From contig CAJOPF010000046.1 of NCBI GenBank assembly GCA_905236205.1, forward strand, positions 1 through 33,444: a DNA stretch of 33,444 nt, written 5' to 3'. The notes below the pieces were generated by a model, which did not search any database, was not told the origin of the DNA, and saw only the letters and a list, made by a program, of their open reading frames with translations. Source of the DNA: Candidatus Gastranaerophilales bacterium (GTDB lineage Bacteria; Cyanobacteriota; Vampirovibrionia; Gastranaerophilales; Gastranaerophilaceae). Numbering within the stretch: the first letter of the stretch is position 1; the number at the start of each line of letters is the position of its first letter. Shown in pieces: positions 1-7,935 of this stretch. The translations under genes were made by a program, and so were the position numbers.

Positions 1-110
1 TCAATTTGTGTTCCCAAAAAGATAATTCTTTCTCTTAATAATCTTGAAAAGATATCAAAAGAACGTTCACCTCTGCTTGATTGTTCGATTACTACAGGTA
101 CGAAACTCAT
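1..110 (-). CDS. clpP: ATP-dependent Clp protease proteolytic subunit ClpP (partial, N-terminus only; runs off left edge)
   Basis: Reverse complement from ATG at 110 translates [36 protein letters not shown], a typical ClpP N-terminus; lies directly downstream of tig, the usual order. Confidence 0.93.
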   Translation of the reverse strand, partial: MSFVPVVIEQSSRGERSFDIFSRLLRERIIFLGTQI

Positions 111-162
111 TTTTAATTTTCCTTTCTTATACTTATATTATATTCATTTTCAATATTTTGTC

Positions 163-1503
163 TTACTGTTTTTTAGAAGATTTTTTCTTTTCTGTTTTTG
201 GTGCTATGTAATTCATTGTGTTATTTTCAACAAGGAATTTTGTTACTTTTTCACTCAAAATTTGTTGAGAAACAGCACTTAACATTGTAGGATTCATAGC
301 AAGCTGTCTCATAACTTCTGTTTTATCCAATCCGTAAGAATTTTGCATTTCTGCAACTTTTGCCTGCATATCATCAGAATTCATATCTATTTTTTCTAGT
401 TTTGCAATTTTATCAATTACAAGAGTATTTTTAATTCTTCTCAATGCATCTTCTTGAGTTGATTTAAGAATTTCATCTTCGCCTTGTTGTTCTACGGCTT
501 GTTCGTAAGTAAAACCTTGTTGAGCAAGACGACTTTTATATTCTTCTAATAGAGTATTTTGTTCACGTTCAATCATAGAAGGTTGAATTTCAATTTCAAC
601 AGATTCAAGAATTTTGTCAAAAACTGCTAATTCTGCAGCTTTTCTATCTCTGTCTTCTTTGTCGTGTTGTAAAAAGTCTTTAATATCTTTTTCTAAAGCT
701 TCAACTGAATCAAATCCTAATTTTTTCGCAAATTCTTCATTTAATTCAGGTCTTACTTTTTGTTTAATTTCGTGAACTTTTATTTTGAATATTGCAGGAG
801 CTCCTGCCAATTTTGCTTCATGATAATTTTCAGGAAACGTAACATTTATATCAAATTCTTCGTCAACACTGTGACCGACAAGTTGTTCCGCAAACCCTGG
901 AATAAATCTTGAGTTAGCAAGATCAAGCGTATAATTTTTGCCGTCACCATGTTCAATTTTTTCACCGTCTTCAGTAAAACCTTCAAAATCAAATTTTATT
1001 AAATCGTCTTCTTTTGCAGGTCTGTCAACGACAATTTCGTAAGTTACCGCTCTGTCCAACACATTTTGCAAAGATTTTTCGTAAGCATCTTCTGGAATAA
1101 CATATTCTTCAACATCTACCGTTAAACCTTTGTAATTATTCAATTCAAATTCAGGTCTTACTTCAACTTTTGCCGTAACTTTTAAATCTTCACCGATATT
1201 AAAATCATAAGAATCAACAGTCGGTTGAGAAATCACATCCAAATCGTTTTCTTTTATAGCTTGTTGAAAAACTTTAGGTAACAAACTTTCTAACGCTTCA
1301 TATTTAATCCTTTCAGCGCCCACATGTTGTTCAACAACACTTCTTGGAGCCTTACCGCGTCTAAAACCAGGAATATTTATGTGTTGAGCTATTCTCATTG
1401 ACGCTCTGTTATATGCTTCCACAGCCTCTTTTGCAGGAAACTCAATGTTCATTTTTACCACATTGTTTTTTTCTTTTTCTAATTCAATTTTCATATTTTT
1501 CAC
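163..1503 (-). CDS. tig: Trigger factor (ribosome-associated chaperone / PPIase)
   Basis: 446 aa; N-terminal ribosome-binding motif GFRRGKAPRSVVEQHVG, FKBP-like middle domain (EDDLIKFDFEGFTEDGE), helical C-terminal domain. Confidence 0.96.
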   Translation of the reverse strand: MKNMKIELEKEKNNVVKMNIEFPAKEAVEAYNRASMRIAQHINIPGFRRGKAPRSVVEQHVGAERIKYEALESLLPKVFQQAIKENDLDVISQPTVDSYDFNIGEDLKVTAKVEVRPEFELNNYKGLTVDVEEYVIPEDAYEKSLQNVLDRAVTYEIVVDRPAKEDDLIKFDFEGFTEDGEKIEHGDGKNYTLDLANSRFIPGFAEQLVGHSVDEEFDINVTFPENYHEAKLAGAPAIFKIKVHEIKQKVRPELNEEFAKKLGFDSVEALEKDIKDFLQHDKEDRDRKAAELAVFDKILESVEIEIQPSMIEREQNTLLEEYKSRLAQQGFTYEQAVEQQGEDEILKSTQEDALRRIKNTLVIDKIAKLEKIDMNSDDMQAKVAEMQNSYGLDKTEVMRQLAMNPTMLSAVSQQILSEKVTKFLVENNTMNYIAPKTEKKKSSKKQ

Positions 1504-1591
1504 CCTATACTACTACTGCTTAAATTATACCAAGAAAAGATTGCTTGTAAAGTTATTAACAATCTATGGTAAAATATTTTCAGGCAAAAGC

Positions 1592-2620
1592 ATGGATAAA
1601 ATTTTAGAAAAAGCAAAAAGCACAAATAATCTTACAAAATCCGAACTTGTTCAAATTCTGCAAAACGATGAACTTAATGAGGATTTGTTTACACTTGCCG
1701 ATAAAATCAGAAAAGATAATGTCGGAGACGAGGTTCATTTAAGAGGATTGATTGAATTTTCAAATATTTGTAAATGTTCCTGCAAATACTGTGGCTTAAG
1801 AAAAGACAATGACATTCTTGAAAGATATCGTCTTACTCCTGAACAAATTATTGATTTTGCTATAAAGGCAAGTAAATACGGTTATAAAACAGTCGTTTTG
1901 CAATCAGGTGAAGACGCTTGGTTTTCCGCAGAAAAAGTGTGTGAAATAATAAGAGAAATCAAAAAATTTAACCTTGCAATAACTCTAAGTATCGGCGAAA
2001 AAACATTTGAAGAGTATAAAGCATACAAAGAAGCAGGCGCTGACAGATATCTAATCCGAATAGAAACAACAGATGAAAACTTGTATAAAAAAATGCATCC
2101 TAATATGGATTTTGAAAACAGAACAAGATGCTTAAAAGATTTGAAGAAATTAAACTACGAAGTCGGAAGCGGATGTTTGGTCGGACTTCCAAACCAAACA
2201 TTAAACTCTTTGGCAGACGACATTCTGTTTTTTAAAGAAATTGATGCCGATATGATAGGTATAGGACCGTTTATACCAAATCCGAATACACCGCTCAGTG
2301 ACGAACAAGGCGGCACATTTAAACTTGCCCTAAAAGTTATGGCAATTGTCAGAATACTAATGCCAACAATAAATATCCCCGCAACAACCGCAATGGAAAC
2401 ACTAAATCCAAACGGGCGCATTATTGCACTTCAATCAGGAGCAAATGTTGTCATGCCAAATGTTACAGAGGGTGATTACAGAAAAAAATATGAAATTTAT
2501 CCTGGGAAAATTTGCATAAATGACACACCAAATCAATGCCGAAACTGCATTGAAAGCAAAATAAAATCAATAGGCAGAACAATATCAACAAACTACGGTT
2601 TTCACATAAAAACAAAATAA
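1592..2620 (+). CDS. hydE: Radical SAM protein, HydE-like ([FeFe]-hydrogenase H-cluster maturase family)
   Basis: LRGLIEFSNICKCSCKYCGLRKDN radical SAM CxxxCxxC motif with HydE/BioB-type context. ORF-track start at 1445 overlaps tig; ATG at 1592 (MDKILEKAKSTNNLT...) is more plausible. Confidence 0.82.
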   Translation: MDKILEKAKSTNNLTKSELVQILQNDELNEDLFTLADKIRKDNVGDEVHLRGLIEFSNICKCSCKYCGLRKDNDILERYRLTPEQIIDFAIKASKYGYKTVVLQSGEDAWFSAEKVCEIIREIKKFNLAITLSIGEKTFEEYKAYKEAGADRYLIRIETTDENLYKKMHPNMDFENRTRCLKDLKKLNYEVGSGCLVGLPNQTLNSLADDILFFKEIDADMIGIGPFIPNPNTPLSDEQGGTFKLALKVMAIVRILMPTINIPATTAMETLNPNGRIIALQSGANVVMPNVTEGDYRKKYEIYPGKICINDTPNQCRNCIESKIKSIGRTISTNYGFHIKTK

Positions 2621-2651
2621 AAAAAAGACCGCCATAGCGGTCTTTTTTTAT
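2621..2651. terminator. Rho-independent terminator hairpin between convergent genes
   Basis: aaaaaaaGACCGCcataGCGGTCttttttt: perfect stem with A/T tracts on both sides (bidirectional). Confidence 0.9.
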
Positions 2652-2662
2652 GATAAAGAAAA

Positions 2663-2977
2663 TTACATATTTTTAACACTGGCATCAAAATCTGATGAAC
2701 AATGTTTCATTTGAGCATCAATCATTGAAAGTTGAGTTTGATATTGCAACAATTGTTGATCAAGTTTCTTTTCAAGAAGATGCAATCTTTCTTTTCTTGC
2801 TTCAAGCTGTTTCAACACAGGACTGTCTGCACTCAAATCGGTTCCGGCATTAACCAATTGAGCATTTTGAGCTGCAAGGTCAGCTTTTGCTTGAGTAACT
2901 AAATCTATTTTGTAGTTCAAATCAGATCTTTGAGACTGAAGTGTGAACATTCTTAGTGATGATGTTAATACGCCCAT
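2663..2977 (-). CDS. Small all-helical protein; minimal paralog of the MGMAASQAR-type family
   Basis: 104 aa. N-terminus MGVLTSSLRMFTLQSQRSDLNYKIDLVTQAKADLAAQNAQLV aligns without gaps to MGMAASQARYLGLTARKTNVEYEGQQINQARTALANQSAELW of 11455-12768; C-terminal coiled coil is also similar. Confidence 0.75.
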   Translation of the reverse strand: MGVLTSSLRMFTLQSQRSDLNYKIDLVTQAKADLAAQNAQLVNAGTDLSADSPVLKQLEARKERLHLLEKKLDQQLLQYQTQLSMIDAQMKHCSSDFDASVKNM

Positions 2978-2998
2978 AATATCTTTCCTTTTTGTTTT

Positions 2999-3274
2999 TT
3001 ACCTTGTTTGATCGAAATTTTTACCTTTTAAGAAGTTGTGTTGATTATTCTCTGCAATCAATGCTTCCATTCTGTTGAATTGGTACTTGTGGTAATTAAC
3101 CCTGTATTGAGCCATTTTCAGCTTTTTACGGATAGTTAACAAATCCTTAATACCGTTGATAATATCATTTCCCATTGCTTGAATAGGATTTTTCTTCACG
3201 AAATAGTTTCTTGTAAATGCCAAGAAGTTCATAATTCGTTTGAAGTTAGTCTGTAAAGCTTCGGCTTGGAGCAT
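2999..3274 (-). CDS. Small helical hypothetical protein
   Basis: Start reassigned from 3310 to ATG at 3274 because of AAAGGAGGGCTT-ATG Shine-Dalgarno; 91 aa, MLQAEALQTNFKRIMNFLAFTRNYF... Same strand and spacing as 2663-2977. Confidence 0.72.
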   Translation of the reverse strand: MLQAEALQTNFKRIMNFLAFTRNYFVKKNPIQAMGNDIINGIKDLLTIRKKLKMAQYRVNYHKYQFNRMEALIAENNQHNFLKGKNFDQTR

Positions 3275-3605
3275 AAGCCCTCCTTTTCTCACTTTATAGA
3301 TTGACTTCACATATATAAAAACATGTCTTTGCCTTTTTTTGCCTACATTTCAGCATGTCTGTAACATGTCTTAATCATGTGGTACAATCTATTCTGTCTC
3401 CCGTGATACTTAAAAAGACAATCTCTTTTCTCATATCTGTATATTTTATCGGCATAGATTTTTTAAACTTTAGGGGAAATGGTATTTTTTGATACAAATT
3501 GTAATAAAACTTTACAATCCACAACAAAGCCCTTATAAATACGTTATTTATAAAGACTTTGTATATTATCATTCTTAAATAAGTGCGTGTTTTCATAGAT
3601 TATAA

Positions 3606-4457
3606 TTACAAGTTTTGGATTGCTTTTGAATCCGAATCCATACCTTCTTTTAGCATTTTTCTTACAATTTCACCTTGAGTATCAAGCATTTTGCAAACTG
3701 TTTCAATGTTTCTTACCTTATTTGATAGGATTGTGTCGGCATTAGACAAGATATTGGCAGAAACATTTTGATATGCTGCAAGTGCCGCAGAAGATGTACC
3801 CTGCATTAAGTTACCCATAACAATTGCAGGTAAACCGTATTCGCCCAAATAAGGAGCAGCTGCCGTCATGATACCGCCCCAACCGGAAATCAAACCGGCA
3901 AGAGGCATAACAACATTTTGCATGCCAAGTCCGTATCCGTTAGCAGTACCTACACCGTAAGCTGTTGCACTTGCAACATCAGCAATACTGCCCAAAGCAG
4001 AAGCTCCGCCCGTTACCGTACCTGAAGACTGTCCTATTCCTGATATCAAATTATTTGTTATAGAAGAAGCTCCGCCCGTAGCAAAACCGCTTAATGAAAG
4101 TCCTGCTGCGCCGCTCGGAAATCCTGAAAAACTACCTAAATTTCCGATACCAAAAGCTGAAGTTGTTCCGTTAACTTGAGCAGTTGAGCCAGTAATAGGT
4201 GACCAATAAGAAGTACCAGGGATATTGAACGAATCAGTTCCGCCCATTACACTCATAAAAGATGAAGGAGCGAATAAGCTTGCAAGTTTATACAACGCAC
4301 CGCCTGCCAATTCAAAGCCTGTGCCTGAACTTGCAGAACCTGAAACGGTTAAATCTCTTAATCGGTCGTAAGTTTCATATAATTGAACTTTTGCATCACT
4401 TGATGCAGAACCGAATTTATTTGCTATTACCAATAAACTATCGTTTTTGTATGACAT
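3606..4457 (-). CDS. Ala/Gly/Ser-rich hypothetical protein with helical ends
   Basis: 283 aa; low-complexity GASSITNNLISGIGQSSGTVTGGASALGS core, charged helical N- and C-termini (ETVCKMLDTQGEIVRKMLKEGMDSDSKAIQNL), SD GAGG upstream of ATG. Confidence 0.75.
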   Translation of the reverse strand: MSYKNDSLLVIANKFGSASSDAKVQLYETYDRLRDLTVSGSASSGTGFELAGGALYKLASLFAPSSFMSVMGGTDSFNIPGTSYWSPITGSTAQVNGTTSAFGIGNLGSFSGFPSGAAGLSLSGFATGGASSITNNLISGIGQSSGTVTGGASALGSIADVASATAYGVGTANGYGLGMQNVVMPLAGLISGWGGIMTAAAPYLGEYGLPAIVMGNLMQGTSSAALAAYQNVSANILSNADTILSNKVRNIETVCKMLDTQGEIVRKMLKEGMDSDSKAIQNL

Positions 4458-4509
4458 AATCTCAACCTCGTGGTTTTTGGTGCGTTACCAAACTTGACTT
4501 GTATCCGTT

Positions 4510-4539
4510 GCAAGTGTGCGGCGTATTAAGCACACTTGC
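4510..4539. other. Intergenic hairpin 1 (10-bp perfect stem)
   Basis: GCAAGTGTGC-ggcgtattaa-GCACACTTGC. Confidence 0.8.
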
Positions 4540-4553
4540 AATTTTATTAAGGA

Positions 4554-4579
4554 GCTTATTAAAGAGCCTTTTAATAAGC
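4554..4579. other. Intergenic hairpin 2 (10-bp perfect stem)
   Basis: GCTTATTAAA-gagcct-TTTAATAAGC, immediately after the stop of the minus-strand gene 4589-5914. Confidence 0.8.
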
Positions 4580-4588
4580 CCGTAATTA

Positions 4589-5914
4589 TTATTTGAATGT
4601 ACCAAAAGTACCTTCGACGTTCTTTTGAAGAACACCTTTAACAGCATCCATTTCTGTTGTAAGAGCTTTTTGCTCTGTTTCAAGCTGTTTTAATCTCAAC
4701 TCAAGTGTTCTGTCTTGTTCTTGAATCAATGATGTTTTAGCGTTGATATCAGACATTTGTTTTTCGTATTTGTTCAAATCATAATAGTACTGATTCATTG
4801 CATCATCATAACCTTTTTGGTTAGTTGTTTCTTCAGCTTTTAAGTTAAATGGTGTACTCATATTTTTTAACTTAATATTTGAATAACGTCCGGAGCCTGA
4901 TGCATCATCCATTATTGCATAATCTGTTGATGTAATGGTTTCATCCATATTAGTTGCATAATAATGTGTTAGTGAAGGTTGGAAGTCCATGTTTGAAGAA
5001 ATAGCATATTCTGTTTCTTCGTGCTTAGATTTATTCCAGCAATCATCCAGTTCAGCTTTTGTTGTATAGTATACGTTACCATTTTTTTCGTATTTGTATA
5101 CTTCACCATTTTCAAACATTTCTTGAGTGATTCCGCCTGATTTACCAAAATCATAAATAATTTGTTCAATTGCTGTTTGATCAACCAAACTTGTATTTGG
5201 ATCATCAGGTAAACATACTTTTGCTTCGGAATTACCAAGTTTGTAAGAATTAGCTTCAGCGACATCTTTCAAACCATTAAATGCTGTATCTGTTGCAGCG
5301 ATATCTGCATCCGTTTTCAAGTGAGCATAACCAAGTTTACCGCCACCTGTATCATAACTGTATAATTTATAGCCTGCTGGTAATTCCTCTATGTTATTTG
5401 CCTCACAATATTTTGCAATATCTGCTTCAGCAGTAATTTCTGTTAAAATAACAGGATCACCGTTTCCATCAGTAAATGTGTCTGTATCTTTTGTGTACGT
5501 TAAACCTTCAATTGTTGCATGAATTGTCGGATCAATTTCAGTGTGCGCAGGTACAGTAACTTTTTGTACTTGTGGATTTGAATTTGTTGATTCAATACCT
5601 TTGTAAACTGTTGTCAAAGTTTTGTACGTTACTAATTTGTTGTATTTAGAACCATCTGCTTCTTTTTTATCCACAGATTGCATATCAGTAATTGTATAAT
5701 TGTTAATACCATCACTGAATGAATATGTAAGAGTTGTGTAATCCGTAATACTTGGAACAGTAGGAACCGATAATCCTAACATTTGATTCCATAATGCTGC
5801 GGATTGGTTACCAAGAGCTGTACGTGCTTGGTTAATTTGTTGACCTTCGTATTCAACGTTGGTTTTTCTTGCGGTAAGACCTAAATATCTTGCCTGTGAT
5901 GCTGCCATGCCCAT
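4589..5914 (-). CDS. MGMAASQAR-type family protein, putative exported/structural protein with helical ends and variable middle
   Basis: 441 aa; paralogous along its length to 11455-12768: shared N-term, NSNPQVQKV, YKLGN.EA, GSGRYSNIKL and C-terminal INAKTSLIQEQDRTLELRLKQLETEQKALTTEMDAVKGVLQKN. Confidence 0.88.
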   Translation of the reverse strand: MGMAASQARYLGLTARKTNVEYEGQQINQARTALGNQSAALWNQMLGLSVPTVPSITDYTTLTYSFSDGINNYTITDMQSVDKKEADGSKYNKLVTYKTLTTVYKGIESTNSNPQVQKVTVPAHTEIDPTIHATIEGLTYTKDTDTFTDGNGDPVILTEITAEADIAKYCEANNIEELPAGYKLYSYDTGGGKLGYAHLKTDADIAATDTAFNGLKDVAEANSYKLGNSEAKVCLPDDPNTSLVDQTAIEQIIYDFGKSGGITQEMFENGEVYKYEKNGNVYYTTKAELDDCWNKSKHEETEYAISSNMDFQPSLTHYYATNMDETITSTDYAIMDDASGSGRYSNIKLKNMSTPFNLKAEETTNQKGYDDAMNQYYYDLNKYEKQMSDINAKTSLIQEQDRTLELRLKQLETEQKALTTEMDAVKGVLQKNVEGTFGTFK

Positions 5915-5998
5915 AATGTCATCTCCTATCTTTATAAACTAATAACTTATTTTTGAGTTACTCTCTTTTTCTTATTAATGACGTTTGCCCGAAAGTCA

Positions 5999-6018
5999 AT
6001 AATAATCATGATTATTAT
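5999..6018. promoter_or_regulatory. Perfect 20-bp palindrome, candidate operator
   Basis: ATAATAATCATGATTATTAT, 85-104 bp upstream of the start at 5914. Confidence 0.5.
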
Positions 6019-6139
6019 ACGATATGTTTACAAATTTTTACATTAGAAAAAGACAAATTTCATACACATATATGAGCATAAAAACAAAAAAATCATTCAT
6101 GTATATTACATGATTTTAATTATTACATGTATAGTACAA

Positions 6140-6169
6140 TTGACATACAAACATAAACGGAAGTATAAT
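6140..6169 (+). promoter_or_regulatory. Sigma70-type promoter for the acyl-CoA ligase gene
   Basis: TTGACA (6140-6145), 18-nt spacer, TATAAT (6164-6169), about 50 bp upstream of ATG 6218. Confidence 0.75.
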
Positions 6170-6217
6170 ATAATCAGGGAGTGTTTATTTAGGCACTAAA
6201 TATCTAAGGGGAAGAAG

Positions 6218-7885
6218 ATGAAAAAGAGTAATATTTTAATGCTTCTGCAAGAAAAAACAGAAGATTACGCAGACAGAGTAGCGTTAGGGATTAAGACAAT
6301 TTATGGCTGGAAAGAATTTACATACAAAGGTATAGGACTTCTTTCAAGAAAAGTTGCAAGTTATTTAATGCATGAATTAAATGTTCAAAAGAATGACAAA
6401 ATTGCAATTCTTTCAGAATCAAAACCCGAATACGGAGCATGCGTATTTGCATCTGTAATGTCAGGGGCAACAACTGTTCCTTTGGATATAAAACTTACAA
6501 AATATGAATTGATATCAATACTTTCTGACTGCAAACCGTACATTTTGTTTGTATCACAACAATACGTTGAAAAAGCATTAGAAATTCAAAAAGAAGTTGA
6601 TACAATAAAACACGTTATTGTTATGGATGAGCCAAGCTATAATATGCCTCTTCCAAGCCTTTATACAATTCAGGCATCAACTGATTGCAAATGGAGACAC
6701 AGAAGTTCCAAGTCAACAGCATTTATCATTTATACTTCAGGAACAACAGGCAATCCGAAGGGTGTTGAAATTTCTTTCAGAAACATGATTTCTCAATTGA
6801 ATGACATGGAAAAAGTATTCCCTTATTTCTTGAACATGAATGAAAGAATACCTGTATTATCCATATTACCGATGAACCATTTATTTGAATTAACGGTAGG
6901 ATTTTCAGTATTCTTATACTGGGGACTTTCTGTTTACTACACTCAATCATTAAAACCGAAAGATATTTTAATGATAATGAGAGAAAAAAAAGTTAAGTTC
7001 ATGATAGTTGTACCTGCATTCTTAAAATTGTTAAAAGCAGGTATTGAAAGCGAAATTAACGCAAATCCTATTGCGAAAAAAGTATTCCCTATAATCTTCA
7101 ATTTCGCAAAACTAATTCCGTCATTCAGGCTCAAAAAATTATTATTCAAAAAAATCCATGATAATTTCGGAGGAAATTTCATAGGATGTATTTCCGGCGG
7201 AGCTCCTATTGACAAGAGTGTTGCACACTTTTTTGAAACAATCGGTATCAAAATATATGCAGGATACGGACTATCAGAAACAAGTCCTGTTGTATCCGTA
7301 AACTACGATAAACGTAACGATTACTCATCAGTAGGAAAGCCTTTGGAAAGTTTTGAATGCAGAATTGACAAAGAAACAGGTGAAATACAATTAAAAGGAC
7401 CTTCCGTAATGAAAGGTTACCATAATCAACCTGAACTTACTGCCGAAACAATAGATGAAGACGGCTGGTTGCATACCGGTGATGTTGGTCATCTTGATGC
7501 TGACGGACATATTCATATTACAGGAAGAATTAAAAATATGATTGTACTTTCAGGTGGTAAAAAAGTATTCCCTGAAGAAGTTGAATCCGTTTTGGAAAAA
7601 AGCGAACACTTTGCGGAAGTTTGCGTAACAGGTTCTTCAAGAACAGGCGGAGAAAAAGACGGTACGGAAGATATTGCGGCAATTATTGTTCCTAAAGAAC
7701 AATTTATGAGAGATAAGTCTGATGAAGAATTAAACAAGCTTGTCAGAGAAGAAGTAAAAACTTTATCACAACAGCTTGCACCATACAAAAGACCGATTAA
7801 CATAATAGTTTATAAAGAACCACTGCCAAAAACAACAACATTAAAAGTTAAACGTAAAGAAGTAAAAGAATTGTTGAAAATATAA
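6218..7885 (+). CDS. AMP-dependent synthetase / long-chain fatty acid-CoA (or acyl-ACP) ligase
   Basis: AMP-binding motif FIIYTSGTTGNPKGVEISF, YGLSETSPVV, DGWLHTGDVGHLDADGHIHITGRIKNMIVLSGGKKVFPEEVE. Confidence 0.93.
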   Translation: MKKSNILMLLQEKTEDYADRVALGIKTIYGWKEFTYKGIGLLSRKVASYLMHELNVQKNDKIAILSESKPEYGACVFASVMSGATTVPLDIKLTKYELISILSDCKPYILFVSQQYVEKALEIQKEVDTIKHVIVMDEPSYNMPLPSLYTIQASTDCKWRHRSSKSTAFIIYTSGTTGNPKGVEISFRNMISQLNDMEKVFPYFLNMNERIPVLSILPMNHLFELTVGFSVFLYWGLSVYYTQSLKPKDILMIMREKKVKFMIVVPAFLKLLKAGIESEINANPIAKKVFPIIFNFAKLIPSFRLKKLLFKKIHDNFGGNFIGCISGGAPIDKSVAHFFETIGIKIYAGYGLSETSPVVSVNYDKRNDYSSVGKPLESFECRIDKETGEIQLKGPSVMKGYHNQPELTAETIDEDGWLHTGDVGHLDADGHIHITGRIKNMIVLSGGKKVFPEEVESVLEKSEHFAEVCVTGSSRTGGEKDGTEDIAAIIVPKEQFMRDKSDEELNKLVREEVKTLSQQLAPYKRPINIIVYKEPLPKTTTLKVKRKEVKELLKI

Positions 7886-7886
7886 T

Positions 7887-7917
7887 AAAAAGCTCCTGAT
7901 AAATCAGGAGCTTTTTT
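7887..7917. terminator. Rho-independent terminator
   Basis: aaaaAGCTCCTGATaaATCAGGAGCTtttttt. Confidence 0.9.
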
Positions 7918-7935
7918 ATATCAAAGGTTTCAAAT

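Noticed and set aside
1504-1591. tRNA or ncRNA in the tig-hydE divergent gap
   Set aside because: Only 88 nt with no cloverleaf or stable hairpin; more likely just divergent promoters.
2155-2421. 88-aa minus-strand ORF inside the HydE-like gene
   Set aside because: Antisense shadow of a well-supported coding frame.
3375-3596. 73-aa minus ORF in the intergenic gap
   Set aside because: Composition matches translated AT-rich intergenic DNA; overlaps a hairpin and a CATG regulatory box; no convincing SD.
4462-4683. 73-aa minus ORF overlapping the 3' end of 4589-5914
   Set aside because: Out of frame with the conserved C-terminus and spans the two intergenic hairpins; no family resemblance.
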